From Ureibacillus composti (lineage in GTDB: Bacteria > Bacillota > Bacilli > Bacillales_A > Planococcaceae): a stretch of 64,000 nucleotides of DNA. Position 1 is the first letter of the stretch; each line of letters begins with the position of its first letter. Made by a program: the position numbers and the translations under genes. The stretch is taken from the NCBI GenBank assembly GCA_030348875.1, contig JAUCEP010000002.1, forward strand, positions 1,691,001 to 1,755,000. Reading direction: 5' to 3'. This document shows, piece after piece, positions 17,443-26,865 of this stretch. A model generated the notes under the pieces. It did not search any database, was not told where the DNA came from, and saw only the letters and a list, made by a program, of their open reading frames with translations.

Positions 17443-18399
17443 TTGATTACGGTAGAACGGCAAGTGCCATCAAAAATTTATGTATTAGATGCAATCATAA
17501 GAAGAGCAAACGGAAACATTGAAACAATAGAGATGATTGAAAATCTACTGAGATTAGCAGAGATTGGTTACGAAGGAGAGTTGAAGGTGGATCGACTTTG
17601 GTCAGAAATTTCAGTACCTGACAATTCAATCCTTATTCATAGCTACGAAACGAAAAATGACTTTGGGAATTCTCATCAAATTGACACTTTATTCGTGTGT
17701 CCAAATTTTATCGTCATCCTCGAAATCAAAAACCTTACGGGATATATTTGGTATGAGAAAGAAAAAAATCAATTTCTACGAAGAAAGAAAACCGGTGAAG
17801 TAGAGAGCTTTCAAAGTCCTATAGAGCAGATAATCAGACATGCGGACTTTATTGAAAGAACGGTAGAACGCCTAGGTCTAACTGTTCCGATTTATAAAAT
17901 GGTTTTAATTGCAGAACCCTCAACCGTCATCGGACCAGTACCTGCTGATCCTCCAATTATCCACGCAGTTGGTTTACCTTCCAAAATAAAAGAATTAAAT
18001 ATACAATATGAAGGAAAAGCTCTCCATAAAGGTCACTATGAATTGTTAACAAACCATATTCTTGAACGACACAATCCAACTATTTACAAACCAAGATTTG
18101 AAGTTCCTCCTCTAAGGAAAGGAGCACTTTGTTTGTGTGGTAGAATTATGAAGTTTAATTATGGGAAATTTATCTGTTCGTGTGGGACAAAATCTCGTGA
18201 TCCTTTATATCAGGGGTTACATGACTATCGATTTCTATATAGTGAGTGGATTACAAATAGTGAATTTAGAAATTTCTTCAATATCGAAAACCAAGCTTTA
18301 GTGAGTAAAGTTCTAGCTCGATTGAATCTCCAATATAAAGGTTCAACAAAAGGCAGGAAATATAAGATTCCAAAAGATATATTAAAAAGAATAGACTAA
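17443..18399 (+). CDS. NERD-domain protein with C-terminal Cys motifs
   Basis: The 318-residue product carries a nuclease-related domain (NERD) at about 40-150. Seen are the acidic residue of YEGE, a HSY segment, the core SHQIDTLFV, and the catalytic-like strand IVILEIKNLTG. The C-terminal third has LCLCGRI and FICSCGTK, two CxC pairs 13 residues apart that probably bind zinc. NERD proteins are predicted nucleases, but real substrates are mostly unknown. The start is TTG after GGAGGAAG; an ATG 4 bases upstream is out of frame. It sits directly before a 1-kb repeat array, which may be coincidence. Confidence 0.8.
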   Translation: MITVERQVPSKIYVLDAIIRRANGNIETIEMIENLLRLAEIGYEGELKVDRLWSEISVPDNSILIHSYETKNDFGNSHQIDTLFVCPNFIVILEIKNLTGYIWYEKEKNQFLRRKKTGEVESFQSPIEQIIRHADFIERTVERLGLTVPIYKMVLIAEPSTVIGPVPADPPIIHAVGLPSKIKELNIQYEGKALHKGHYELLTNHILERHNPTIYKPRFEVPPLRKGALCLCGRIMKFNYGKFICSCGTKSRDPLYQGLHDYRFLYSEWITNSEFRNFFNIENQALVSKVLARLNLQYKGSTKGRKYKIPKDILKRID

Positions 18400-18445
18400 A
18401 CTTCTTTTTTTACAAGTAATCAAATATGAAAGAATGAAATTTTCA

Positions 18446-19405
18446 GTGTCTAGAATGATAGGAAATTGTCTAGCTTTATTCTACCAATATAGAGGTGTCT
18501 AGAAAAAAACGAAAAGTGTCTAGATTAATACCCAAAGAATCTAGATTAACCAAAAAAGTGTCTAGATTAATTTAGCCAGAACTGGTTTGTCTAGAAAAAA
18601 ACGAAAAGTGTCTAGATTAATACCCAAAGAATCTAGATTAACCAAAAAAGTGTCTAGATTAATTTAGCCAGAACTAGTCTGTCTAGAAAAAAAACGAAAA
18701 GTGTCTAAAATAATACCCAAAGTATCTAGATTAACCAAAAAAGTGTCTAGATTAATTTAGCCAGAGCGAGTCTGTCTAGAAAAAAACGAAAGTGTCTAGA
18801 ATAATTGCCAAAGTATCTAGAATATCCAAAAAAGTGTCTAGAATAATTTAAACCAGAGCGAGTCTGTCTAGAAAAAAACGAAAAGCGTCTAGAATAATAC
18901 CCAAAGTATCTAGATTAACCAAAAAAGTGTCTAGATTAATTTAGCCAGAGCGAGTCTGTCTAGAAAAAAACGAAAAGTGTCTAGAATAATTGCCAAAGTA
19001 TCTAGAATATCCAAAAAAGTGTCTAGAATAATTTAAACCAGAGCGAGTCTGTCTAGAAAAAAACGAAAAGCGTCTAGAATAATACCCAAAGTATCTAGAT
19101 TAACCAAAAAAGTGTCTAGATTAATTTAGCCAGAGCGAGTCTGTCTAGAAAAAAACGAAAAGCGTCTAGAATAATACCCAAAGTATCTAGATTAACCAAA
19201 AAAGTGTCTAGATTAATTTAGCCAGAGCGAGTCTGTCTAGAAAAAAACGAAAAGTGTCTAGAATAATTGCCAAAGTATCTAGAATATCCAAAAAAGTGTC
19301 TAGAATAATTTAAACCAGAGCGAGTCTGTCTAGAAAAAAACGAAAAGTGTCTAAAATAATACCCAAAGTATCTAGATTAACCAAAAAAGTGTCTAGAATA
19401 ACTAT
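18446..19405. repeat. Tandem TCTAGA array, ten units of 92-93 bp
   Basis: Ten tandem units begin at 18496, 18588, 18680, 18773, 18865, 18957, 19050, 19142, 19234 and 19327, so the period is 92 or 93 bases. Each contains four TCTAG motifs whose starts are spaced 21, 21, 21 and then 29 bases (for example 18498, 18519, 18540, 18561, 18590). A-tracts fill the gaps between motifs. Two more motifs at 18449 and 18469 precede the array and one at the end closes it. It fills nearly the whole gap between the NERD gene and a hypothetical gene. There is no conserved ORF, no spacer diversity as in CRISPR, and no transposase. Confidence 0.95.
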
Positions 19406-19462
19406 GAATTTGTATAGTTTACTATAAATTTAGCCCAAAAATCTTAAGAAGAGGTAACCAAA

Positions 19463-19822
19463 TTGAACAATGTCATAGATTTTATCTCAATTAAACAGCA
19501 AAAACAGGATGTGCAAGTGGCCAAACTGTTCAGTAAAGCCAATTCACTTCAGAATCCAGAGCAAATCAATAAGTTAGTAGAAGAGAAGTCGCTTGCAATA
19601 CAGGATCACAAGCTATTTCTTGCGTTTCTTGCCTATTTAGAAGAGAAGCAAATTGATGCGGTATCGATATTCCAAGCAGTTCTTAAATTACCGAAACACC
19701 AGTTTGAACTGCAATATTCGATGAACTGGCATTCTGTTGTGCAATTATGTTTTACGTTTCTTTCTATATTAAAAGAAAACGACCCAAAACATTACCAACA
19801 GTTTATTTCTGTGATGAAGTGA
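19463..19822 (+). CDS. Hypothetical helical protein
   Basis: I do not recognise this 119-residue protein. It starts at TTG after GAGGT and looks all-helical and soluble, with VEEKSLAIQDHKLFLAFLAYLEEKQ in the middle forming an amphipathic pattern. There is no signal peptide. It lies between the TCTAGA array and miaB. A role related to either neighbour cannot be inferred. An overlapping plus frame (19747-20073) is rich in Ser, Thr and Pro and appears to be a shadow. Confidence 0.55.
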   Translation: MNNVIDFISIKQQKQDVQVAKLFSKANSLQNPEQINKLVEEKSLAIQDHKLFLAFLAYLEEKQIDAVSIFQAVLKLPKHQFELQYSMNWHSVVQLCFTFLSILKENDPKHYQQFISVMK

Positions 19823-20108
19823 AGAGAACTATCCAGTATGTATTAAAAACATCTTGCAAGGTGAAGAAAAAAACGTCGCGCCAAAGTGCTCAATCTACAA
19901 CAAAACTTGCATACCATTCAGATCTAACCTATTACCTGCACCATAAACATTTCACTTCACCCAGAATCTCCCGCTTTATTCAGAACCGCACCATTTTCAT
20001 CATTCAATCCCCTAGCCCCCATCGCCTCCAAAAATCACCTCAAAACCCAACCCAAAACCCTTATTCCATGTAATTTATGGCAAATCGGGTACTTTTCGAT
20101 GTACGTTA

Positions 20109-20138
20109 TTGTTCTTTTATCCTATGTTTCGTTATAAT
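20109..20138 (+). promoter_or_regulatory. SigA-type promoter for miaB-ymcA
   Basis: TTGTTC, an 18-base spacer and a perfect TATAAT lie about 54 bases before the miaB ATG. The sequence from 19823 to here is C-rich and otherwise holds nothing I can name. Confidence 0.65.
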
Positions 20139-20191
20139 ATGAAGATGGGATTCGAGTGTACCTGAACAATTGAAAGGAGTCTCAAGATTCA

Positions 20192-21736
20192 ATGAATGAA
20201 GAACAACGACTAGCGAGTCAACAAGTGAAACAACCAAAACCTGAAGCGAAGCCTGAAAAGGACTATAGTAAATACTTCGAACGTGTCATTACGACGCCTT
20301 CATTAAAAGATGCGAAAAAACGTGGGAAAGAAGAAGTGAAATACCACAAAGATTTCTCAATTGATGAAGAATTTAGAGGCATGGGGAATGGTCGTAAATT
20401 TTTTATTCGTACGTATGGCTGCCAAATGAACGAGCACGACTCTGAAGTAATGGCAGGGATCTTCATGGAATTAGGGTATGACCCAACTGATTCAATTGAA
20501 GAGGCAGATGTCGTTTTATTAAATACATGTGCAATCCGTGAGAACGCTGAAAATAAAGTATTTGGTGAGTTAGGTTACCTCGTTAAATATAAACGTCAAA
20601 ACCCTGAAATGTTAATCGGGGTTTGTGGCTGTATGTCACAAGAAGAATCAGTAGTTAATAAAATCTTAACTACATATCAACATGTCGATATGGTATTCGG
20701 AACACACAATATTCACCGTCTACCACACATCCTAAAAGAAGCATACATGTCAAAAGAAATGGTTATTGAAGTTTGGTCGAAAGAAGGGGACGTTATTGAG
20801 AACCTTCCGAAATCTCGTAACGGTGCCATCAAAGCATGGGTAAACATTATGTACGGATGCGATAAATTCTGTACGTACTGTATCGTCCCTTATACTCGTG
20901 GGAAAGAGCGTAGCCGTCGTCCTGATGAGATTATTCAAGAAGTTCGTGAACTTGCAGCACAAGGCTATCAAGAAATCATGTTACTTGGTCAAAACGTAAA
21001 TGCATACGGAAAAGACTTCACAGATCTTGAGTATGGTTTAGGGGATTTAATGGACGAGATTCGCCAAATTGGTATTCCGCGTGTTCGCTTTACAACAAGT
21101 CATCCACGCGACTTCGACGATCACTTAATCGAAGTGTTAGCAAAAGGTGGCAACTTAGTCGAACATATTCATTTACCAGTTCAATCTGGATCAAATGAAA
21201 TCCTTAAAATTATGGCGCGTAAATATACACGTGAACATTTCTTAGATTTGGTACGCAAAATTAAAGAAGCAATGCCAAACGTAGCGTTAACAACGGATAT
21301 TATCGTTGGTTATCCAAACGAAACAGAAGAACAATTCCAAGAAACACTGGATCTTTACAGAGAAGTTGGATTTGAAATGGCGTTCACATATATTTATTCA
21401 CCTCGTGAAGGTACACCTGCAGCAAAAATGACAGATAATGTACCGTTAGAAGTGAAAAAAGAACGTCTGCAACGCTTAAATGCGGTGGTAGAAGAGTTTT
21501 CTACAGCTGCGCTTAAAAAATACGAAGGTCAAGTAGTAGAAGTATTAGTTGAAGGTAGCAGTAAAAAACGTGATGACGTTTTAGCTGGTTACACTAGAAA
21601 AAATAAATTAGTGAACTTTGAAGCACCTAAAGAATTAATTGGACACATTGTAAAAGTGAAAATTACTGACGCAAAATCTTATTCATTACGTGGTGAGTTT
21701 GTGGAGGTAGTTAATCGACAAGAGGTGGAAGTATAA
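20192..21736 (+). CDS. miaB: tRNA-2-methylthio-N6-dimethylallyladenosine synthase MiaB
   Basis: MiaB is a radical-SAM enzyme that adds a methylthio group to isopentenyl-adenosine 37 of tRNAs reading UNN codons. The substrate base is made by MiaA, encoded 12 kb downstream. The N-terminal UPF0004 domain holds cluster cysteines in [22 protein letters not shown] and GVCGCMSQ. The radical-SAM motif is [17 protein letters not shown] at about 220. A TRAM domain ends the 514-residue protein. The N-terminus has the charged extension common in Bacillales. Its stop overlaps the ymcA start by one base (TAATG). Confidence 0.97.
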   Translation: MNEEQRLASQQVKQPKPEAKPEKDYSKYFERVITTPSLKDAKKRGKEEVKYHKDFSIDEEFRGMGNGRKFFIRTYGCQMNEHDSEVMAGIFMELGYDPTDSIEEADVVLLNTCAIRENAENKVFGELGYLVKYKRQNPEMLIGVCGCMSQEESVVNKILTTYQHVDMVFGTHNIHRLPHILKEAYMSKEMVIEVWSKEGDVIENLPKSRNGAIKAWVNIMYGCDKFCTYCIVPYTRGKERSRRPDEIIQEVRELAAQGYQEIMLLGQNVNAYGKDFTDLEYGLGDLMDEIRQIGIPRVRFTTSHPRDFDDHLIEVLAKGGNLVEHIHLPVQSGSNEILKIMARKYTREHFLDLVRKIKEAMPNVALTTDIIVGYPNETEEQFQETLDLYREVGFEMAFTYIYSPREGTPAAKMTDNVPLEVKKERLQRLNAVVEEFSTAALKKYEGQVVEVLVEGSSKKRDDVLAGYTRKNKLVNFEAPKELIGHIVKVKITDAKSYSLRGEFVEVVNRQEVEV

Positions 21737-22173
21737 TGACAACAAAACTCTATACTAAAGACGAGATCGTAGAAAAAGCAAAAGAAATCGCACATATGAT
21801 TGCGAACACAGAACAAGTAGAATTTTTCAAAAAAGCAGAAGAGCAAATTAACGATAACCAATTAGTTCGTGAAAAAATTGCTAGTCTTAAAACACTTCAA
21901 AAACAAGCTGTTAACTTCCAAGCGATTGGAAAAGAGCGAGCACAAAAATTAGTGGAAGATAAGATTGATAAAATCCAAGAGGAAATCGATACACTTCCTA
22001 TCGTTCAAGAGTTCAAACAATCTCAAGTGGAAGTAAATGAACTTTTACAATTAGTATCTAACGCAATTGCGAACAATGTAACAAATGAAATTATTGAATC
22101 AACAGGCGGCGATCAATTGCGCGGTGAAACAGGTTCAAAAGTTCGCAACAGCCAACCAGGAAGCTGTTCATAA
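21736..22173 (+). CDS. ymcA: RicA family regulator YmcA
   Basis: This 145-residue, almost entirely helical protein of the YlbF/YmcA group forms, with YlbF and YaaT, the Y-complex. In B. subtilis that complex supports mRNA maturation, competence, biofilm formation and sporulation. The C-terminus GSKVRNSQPGSCS carries the cysteine near the end that is associated with iron-sulfur binding in the complex. It is translationally coupled to miaB, as in B. subtilis. A strong terminator follows. Confidence 0.93.
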   Translation: MTTKLYTKDEIVEKAKEIAHMIANTEQVEFFKKAEEQINDNQLVREKIASLKTLQKQAVNFQAIGKERAQKLVEDKIDKIQEEIDTLPIVQEFKQSQVEVNELLQLVSNAIANNVTNEIIESTGGDQLRGETGSKVRNSQPGSCS

Positions 22174-22277
22174 TATATCGATTCTTTCGGGTATCACCCA
22201 AATAGCTTTCGCGATGAGACATGCCTATTTTTAGGTGAACTAAACCTGAGCAGGCTCTTAGGCGTATAGGATTAAAT

Positions 22278-22340
22278 AAAGGTGACTCAAAAAGTTGGAA
22301 AAACTCCAATTTTTTGAGCTCACCTTTTTTTATTTTTTTT
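22278..22340 (+). terminator. Strong rho-independent terminator of miaB-ymcA
   Basis: A stem of about 20 bp (AAAGGTGA-CTCAAAAA... / ...TTTTTTGAGCTCACCTTT) with an AAAA loop is followed by a long T run. Confidence 0.9.
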
Positions 22341-22545
22341 GGAGCAAATTAGGTAGGTGCTTAATACAATAGTCTATGTGCGGAAGACAAAACCAATTTT
22401 ATCCATTAACTATGACATGCGGTAACAGTATTAATCACATATCCTTCTTCTAATTTAATTGAAATCATTCTTGAGTATCTTTAGTTTTTCAACGTCGTAT
22501 ATCAGTTTATTCTAAAATAAAAATTTATATAAACCAGGACATTTC

Positions 22546-22573
22546 ACCAATTAGGCATTCGCCGCATACTATA
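22546..22573 (+). promoter_or_regulatory. cotE: SigK/SigE-type sporulation promoter of cotE
   Basis: AC at 22546, a 17-base gap and CATACTATA (22565-22573) fit the SigK consensus AC-N16/17-CATAnnnTA and resemble the SigE -10. It lies 32 bases before the start of cotE, a gene known in B. subtilis to be transcribed in the mother cell. Confidence 0.6.
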
Positions 22574-22604
22574 GTTCGACAAGAGTGTAAAAGGAGGAAA
22601 TGCG

Positions 22605-23252
22605 TTGAAACGTTTACGTCAAATCGTGACTAAAGCGGTAATCGCGAAAGGTAAGAAGAGAACAGAAGCAAGTGAAGTGTTACGTCCACCACATACTCCA
22701 ACAAGTATTTTAGGATGTTGGGTAATTAACCATCATTACTCAGCAAAAAAAGAAGGCAAATTTGTTGTCGTATCAGGTAAATTCGATGTGAACGTGTGGT
22801 ACGCGTTCAATAACCACTCAAAAACAGCGGTATTTACAGAAACAATTAGCTATAAAGATAAAGTGAAATTACACTACCGTGACGAAGATATTATCGATTC
22901 AAACGATTGCCACGTTCGTGTATTACAACAACCAAACTGTATCGAAGCAATTATCAACCCAGGTGGAGACTGCTTCAACGTTGTAGTGGAACGTGAATTC
23001 TTAGTTGAAGTAATCGGTGAAACAAAAGTAGTCGTATCTGTACATCCAATCGAGTTTGAAGAAGAGTGGAGATTCCAAGATGACGATGACGACGATGATG
23101 ACGATCGTGACCGTAAACACGACCGCAAAGATGAAAGTTCATCTTCTTCATCTAGTTCAAGCTCAAGTTCATCATCTTCAAGCGTAGATTCTGATTCACG
23201 CAGAGGGAAACACGGCAAATTTAAAGACGAATCATCTTCATTTCACCTATAA
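22605..23252 (+). CDS. cotE: Outer spore coat morphogenetic protein CotE, with Asp/Ser-rich tail
   Basis: CotE assembles the outer layers of the spore coat in the mother cell. The first 165 or so residues match the family: EASEVLRPPHTPTSILGCWV, FDVNVWYAF and a long beta-rich core through EFLVEVIGETKVVV. The protein is 215 residues, against about 181 in B. subtilis. The excess is a C-terminal tail with nine consecutive Asp, a charged DRDRKHDRK linker and a run of 16 Ser, ending in SSSFHL. The start is TTG after AAAGGAGG. The Ser and Asp runs use repetitive codons, so their length probably varies between strains. Confidence 0.95.
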   Translation: MKRLRQIVTKAVIAKGKKRTEASEVLRPPHTPTSILGCWVINHHYSAKKEGKFVVVSGKFDVNVWYAFNNHSKTAVFTETISYKDKVKLHYRDEDIIDSNDCHVRVLQQPNCIEAIINPGGDCFNVVVEREFLVEVIGETKVVVSVHPIEFEEEWRFQDDDDDDDDDRDRKHDRKDESSSSSSSSSSSSSSSSVDSDSRRGKHGKFKDESSSFHL

Positions 23253-23258
23253 GAAAGT

Positions 23259-23310
23259 AAGAGCGCCATCTACTAAGAAAAGTAGATAAAAATGGCGCTC
23301 TTCTTTATTT
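23259..23310 (+). terminator. Rho-independent terminator of cotE
   Basis: AAGAGCGCCATCTACT pairs with AGTAGAT-AAAA-ATGGCGCTCTT, with a small bulge, followed by CTTTATTT. Confidence 0.85.
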
Positions 23311-23426
23311 GTTTTATGAATTTAAGCAGGTGAAAGTTGAGAGACTAGCATTTATGATAAAGGAATTTCAAGAAAAAGAGTATTTTGAGAATTTCGAGTA
23401 TTATTTTTCAAAATTTTTATACTAAG

Positions 23427-23927
23427 TGTCTAGATTAATGCCAAAAGTGTCCAGATTAATTTCAGTCTCTAGAAAAATCCCCAAAGCGTCTAGATTATGA
23501 TGAAAAGTATCTAGATTAATTCCAAAAGTGTCCAATTAATTTTAAGTGTCTAGAAAAATTCCAAAACCGTCTAGTTTATCATAAAAAGTTTCTAGAAAAA
23601 TCCCAAAACTGTCTAGATTATCATGCGAAGCATCTAGAATATTTCCAAAAGTGTCCAGATTATTTTAGGTGTCTAGAAAAATCCCCAAACTGTCTAGATT
23701 ATCATGCAAAGCGTCTAGATTATTCCCAAAAGTGTCCAGATTATTTTAGGTGTCTAGAAAAATCCCCAAACTGTCTAGATTATCATGCGAAGCGTCTAGA
23801 TTAATGCCAAAAGTGTCTAGATTATATTAAGTGTCTAGAAAAATCCCCAAAGCGTCTAGATTATCATGAAAAGTGTCTAGAATATTGCCAAAACCATCTA
23901 AAAAAACGTACAAACTGTCTAGATTTT
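23427..23927. repeat. Second TCTAGA array, units of about 81 bp
   Basis: TCTAG or its variants TCCAG and TCCAA start at 23429, 23450, 23468, 23489, 23510, 23531, 23549, 23570, 23591, 23612 and so on. The spacing is 21, 21, 21 and then 18 bases, with a unit of 81 bases, for about six units. The motif and the 21-base step are those of the array upstream of miaB, but the linking sequence and the fourth gap (18 instead of 29) differ. From 23928 to 24160 the sequence is C-rich with no gene. Confidence 0.93.
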
Positions 23928-24165
23928 ACCTATCCAATCCCCCGAGTTTCCATCAAATCCCCAATCCCCTCACTCCATTCCGCAAGAATAACTACAAATC
24001 CACCAAAAATCTTCATAAACAAAACAATTCTTCATCCCTAAATAGCTAAACTTACCAAAAATACCCCAATTCCCCTAACTCCAACCAGTTCAACCTCCCA
24101 AGTAGCTAGACAATTTCCAAAAATAAGACTTAACCCGAGAACCTCCGCTTTTCTTAAAAATTTGT

Positions 24166-24171
24166 TATAAT
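24166..24171 (+). promoter_or_regulatory. mutS: Probable -10 element of mutS
   Basis: A perfect TATAAT lies 34 bases before the mutS ATG. The -35 region is poor. Confidence 0.4.
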
Positions 24172-24205
24172 AAAAGATACAAAGTATTCAAGTGAGGTTT
24201 ACGAA

Positions 24206-26830
24206 ATGACGACATACACACCGATGATGCAACAGTATTTATTAATTAAATCTGAATATGAAGATGCCTTCCTCTTTTATCGATTAGGGGATTTCTATGA
24301 AATGTTTTTTGATGATGCCTTAAAAGCTTCCCAAATCCTCGAAATTACGCTAACGGGTCGTGATGCAGGTGGGAAAGAACGGATTCCGATGTGCGGAGTT
24401 CCTTACCATTCAGCTCGAGGTTACATCGAGACGTTGGTTTCAAAGGGTTACAAAGTCGCGATTTGTGAGCAAACGGAAGATCCAAAGCAAGCAAAAGGTG
24501 TTGTAAAACGTGAAGTGGTTCAACTCATCACCCCGGGGACGATTACAGAGGGGAAAACAATTGATGGAAAATCAAACCATTTCCTCGGTTGTGCAGAACA
24601 GCTTGACGAGCAGCATTTTGCCTTTGCCTATCTTGATGTATCTACAGGTGAAGCGAACGCATCCATCATTGAGGGTGGATCAAAGACTTTATTACTTCAA
24701 CTACAGGCACTTAACATAAGAGAACTGGTAGTGACAGAGCACCTGCAAATTTTACTTGCCGAACATGCGTCGAATCTAGGAATTGTTTTATCGCTCGAAA
24801 ACGAAGAAATGCCAAATGCTGAGTCCGAAAAATATGTGCAAGGACTTCCAAAAACTTTACATGGTGTGGCAAAGTCACTTTTACAATATGTTGAACGTAC
24901 ACAAATGCGTTCACTAACACATATTCAATCGTTTACATATATCGAATCAAAACAATATTTACGAATAGACACGAATTCAAAACGTAATCTAGAGCTCCTT
25001 CAATCCATTCGTGGGGGAGATCAAAAAGGAACGCTTCTTTGGCTGTTAGATGAAACGGTGACAGCAATGGGCGGTCGTAAATTAAAACAATGGTTACATC
25101 AACCGTTAGCAAACCGTAGTGCCATTGACCGTCGTCTGGGTATCGTAACAGAGCTATTAGATGAATTTTTCCTTCGCGATGAATTACGTGAGCTGTTAAA
25201 AGCCGTTTATGACCTAGAACGTTTAGCAGGTCGCGTTGCATTTGGTAATGTCGGAGGCCGTGATTTAGCGCAGCTTCGTGAATCGCTTAGACAAGTACCA
25301 TTTATCAAAGAGAAGCTCATCCAAAGTGGCAAAGAAACGCTCGTTCAACTAGGTAGCAATTTGGATGAATGCCAAGACATTGAACAGATTTTAGCCAAAG
25401 CGATTACCGATGAACCACCGATCTCAATCAAAGAAGGTGGTGTTATTCGCGATGGATATCATGAAAAATTAGATGAACTACGCTATGCGTCGCGCAACGG
25501 GAAAGACTGGATTGCGCAGCTTGAACAAAAAGAACGCGAACTAACAGGCATTAAAAATTTGAAAATCGGCTACAACCGTGTATTTGGTTATTATATCGAA
25601 ATAACAAAATCAAACATTGCTAATGCTGACTTAACGCGTTATGAACGCAAACAAACTTTAGCCAATGCAGAGCGCTACATTACAGAAGAACTAAAAGAAA
25701 AAGAAGCAATTATTTTAAACGCCGAAGAACAAAGTTTATCGTTGGAATATGATTTATTTGTGGAATTACGTGAGGAGTTAAAAGCTTTCATTCCACGTGT
25801 ACAAGTTCTTGCTTCACAAATTAGTGAACTAGACGTGTATGTAAGCTTTGCGGTAGTGACTGAGAAATACCGATTTGTAAAACCAGAATTTCATGAAGGA
25901 AAAGCACTGAAAATAGTGAATGGTCGTCACCCGGTCGTTGAAAAAATGTTAAATAAACAACTTTATGTTCCTAATGACTGTATTTTGACGGAGCAAAAGA
26001 ACATGATGCTCATCACGGGGCCAAATATGTCCGGTAAAAGTACGTATATGCGTCAAGTGGCGCTAATTGTTGTACTGGCGCAGATGGGCTGTTATGTTCC
26101 GGCTGATGAAGCAGTGCTACCAATTACTGACCAAATTTTCACACGTATTGGGGCTGCGGATGATTTAGCATCTGGTCAATCAACGTTTATGGTGGAAATG
26201 CTTGAATCTCAACATGCCATTACAAATGCAACAGAACATAGCTTATTGTTATTCGATGAAATTGGGCGCGGAACTTCAACATATGATGGGATGGCGCTTG
26301 CCCAATCGATGATGGAATATATTCACGATAAAATTGGTGCCAATACTTTATTCTCAACTCACTATCATGAACTAACTGAACTTGAAGAAGAGCTTACAAA
26401 ACTACAAAATGTACATGTTAGCGCGACTGAAAAAGATGGGAAAGTTGTCTTTTTACATAAGGTGAAGCAAGGCGCAGCAGATAAAAGTTACGGAGTTCAC
26501 GTAGCGCAGCTTGCTGAGATGCCAGAAGCCATTATTGAACGTGCACAAATTTTACTAGAGAAATTCGAGGCAAAGGAACACGCAACAGTCAAAAATTCCA
26601 AAGAAGAAGATGGAGAATTGCAACTGTCATTCTTTGATGAAGAAGTGAAACAGGAAGAAGTCCATGAGTCACAGGTGGAGCAAGTTGAACCAGTAGAGCA
26701 AGTAGTACAAACAAATGCCGAACTTGAAGTGATCGAGCGACTTGAAAAAATGAACATTATGGGAACTTCTCCAATCCAAGCCATCAATGTTCTTTATGAA
26801 TTGCAACAAACATTGCTAACTAAAAAATAA
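24206..26830 (+). CDS. mutS: DNA mismatch repair protein MutS
   Basis: MutS recognises mismatches and loops in new DNA and recruits MutL. In order the 874-residue protein shows the mismatch-binding motif FYEMFFDDA (Phe and Glu contact the mispair) at about 30, the connector, the lever and clamp, and the ATPase with Walker A TGPNMSGKSTYMRQ, Walker B LLLFDEIGRGTSTYDG and the STHYHEL motif. The C-terminal tail before the helix-turn-helix is rich in Glu, Val and Gln repeats (QVEQVEPVEQVVQ). Length is normal for Bacillales. It is separated from mutL by a short repeat array. Confidence 0.98.
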   Translation: MTTYTPMMQQYLLIKSEYEDAFLFYRLGDFYEMFFDDALKASQILEITLTGRDAGGKERIPMCGVPYHSARGYIETLVSKGYKVAICEQTEDPKQAKGVVKREVVQLITPGTITEGKTIDGKSNHFLGCAEQLDEQHFAFAYLDVSTGEANASIIEGGSKTLLLQLQALNIRELVVTEHLQILLAEHASNLGIVLSLENEEMPNAESEKYVQGLPKTLHGVAKSLLQYVERTQMRSLTHIQSFTYIESKQYLRIDTNSKRNLELLQSIRGGDQKGTLLWLLDETVTAMGGRKLKQWLHQPLANRSAIDRRLGIVTELLDEFFLRDELRELLKAVYDLERLAGRVAFGNVGGRDLAQLRESLRQVPFIKEKLIQSGKETLVQLGSNLDECQDIEQILAKAITDEPPISIKEGGVIRDGYHEKLDELRYASRNGKDWIAQLEQKERELTGIKNLKIGYNRVFGYYIEITKSNIANADLTRYERKQTLANAERYITEELKEKEAIILNAEEQSLSLEYDLFVELREELKAFIPRVQVLASQISELDVYVSFAVVTEKYRFVKPEFHEGKALKIVNGRHPVVEKMLNKQLYVPNDCILTEQKNMMLITGPNMSGKSTYMRQVALIVVLAQMGCYVPADEAVLPITDQIFTRIGAADDLASGQSTFMVEMLESQHAITNATEHSLLLFDEIGRGTSTYDGMALAQSMMEYIHDKIGANTLFSTHYHELTELEEELTKLQNVHVSATEKDGKVVFLHKVKQGAADKSYGVHVAQLAEMPEAIIERAQILLEKFEAKEHATVKNSKEEDGELQLSFFDEEVKQEEVHESQVEQVEPVEQVVQTNAELEVIERLEKMNIMGTSPIQAINVLYELQQTLLTKK

Positions 26831-26865
26831 GTTCGGACAGCGCGGATTTCTAAAGATCCATACAC

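Noticed and set aside
18446-19405. CRISPR array
   Set aside because: The spacers between TCTAGA motifs are themselves repeated from unit to unit, the motif is only 6-8 bases, and there is no cas gene.
22874-23218. Minus-strand ORF opposite cotE
   Set aside because: It is the complement of the Ser and Asp repeats of CotE and has no start signals.
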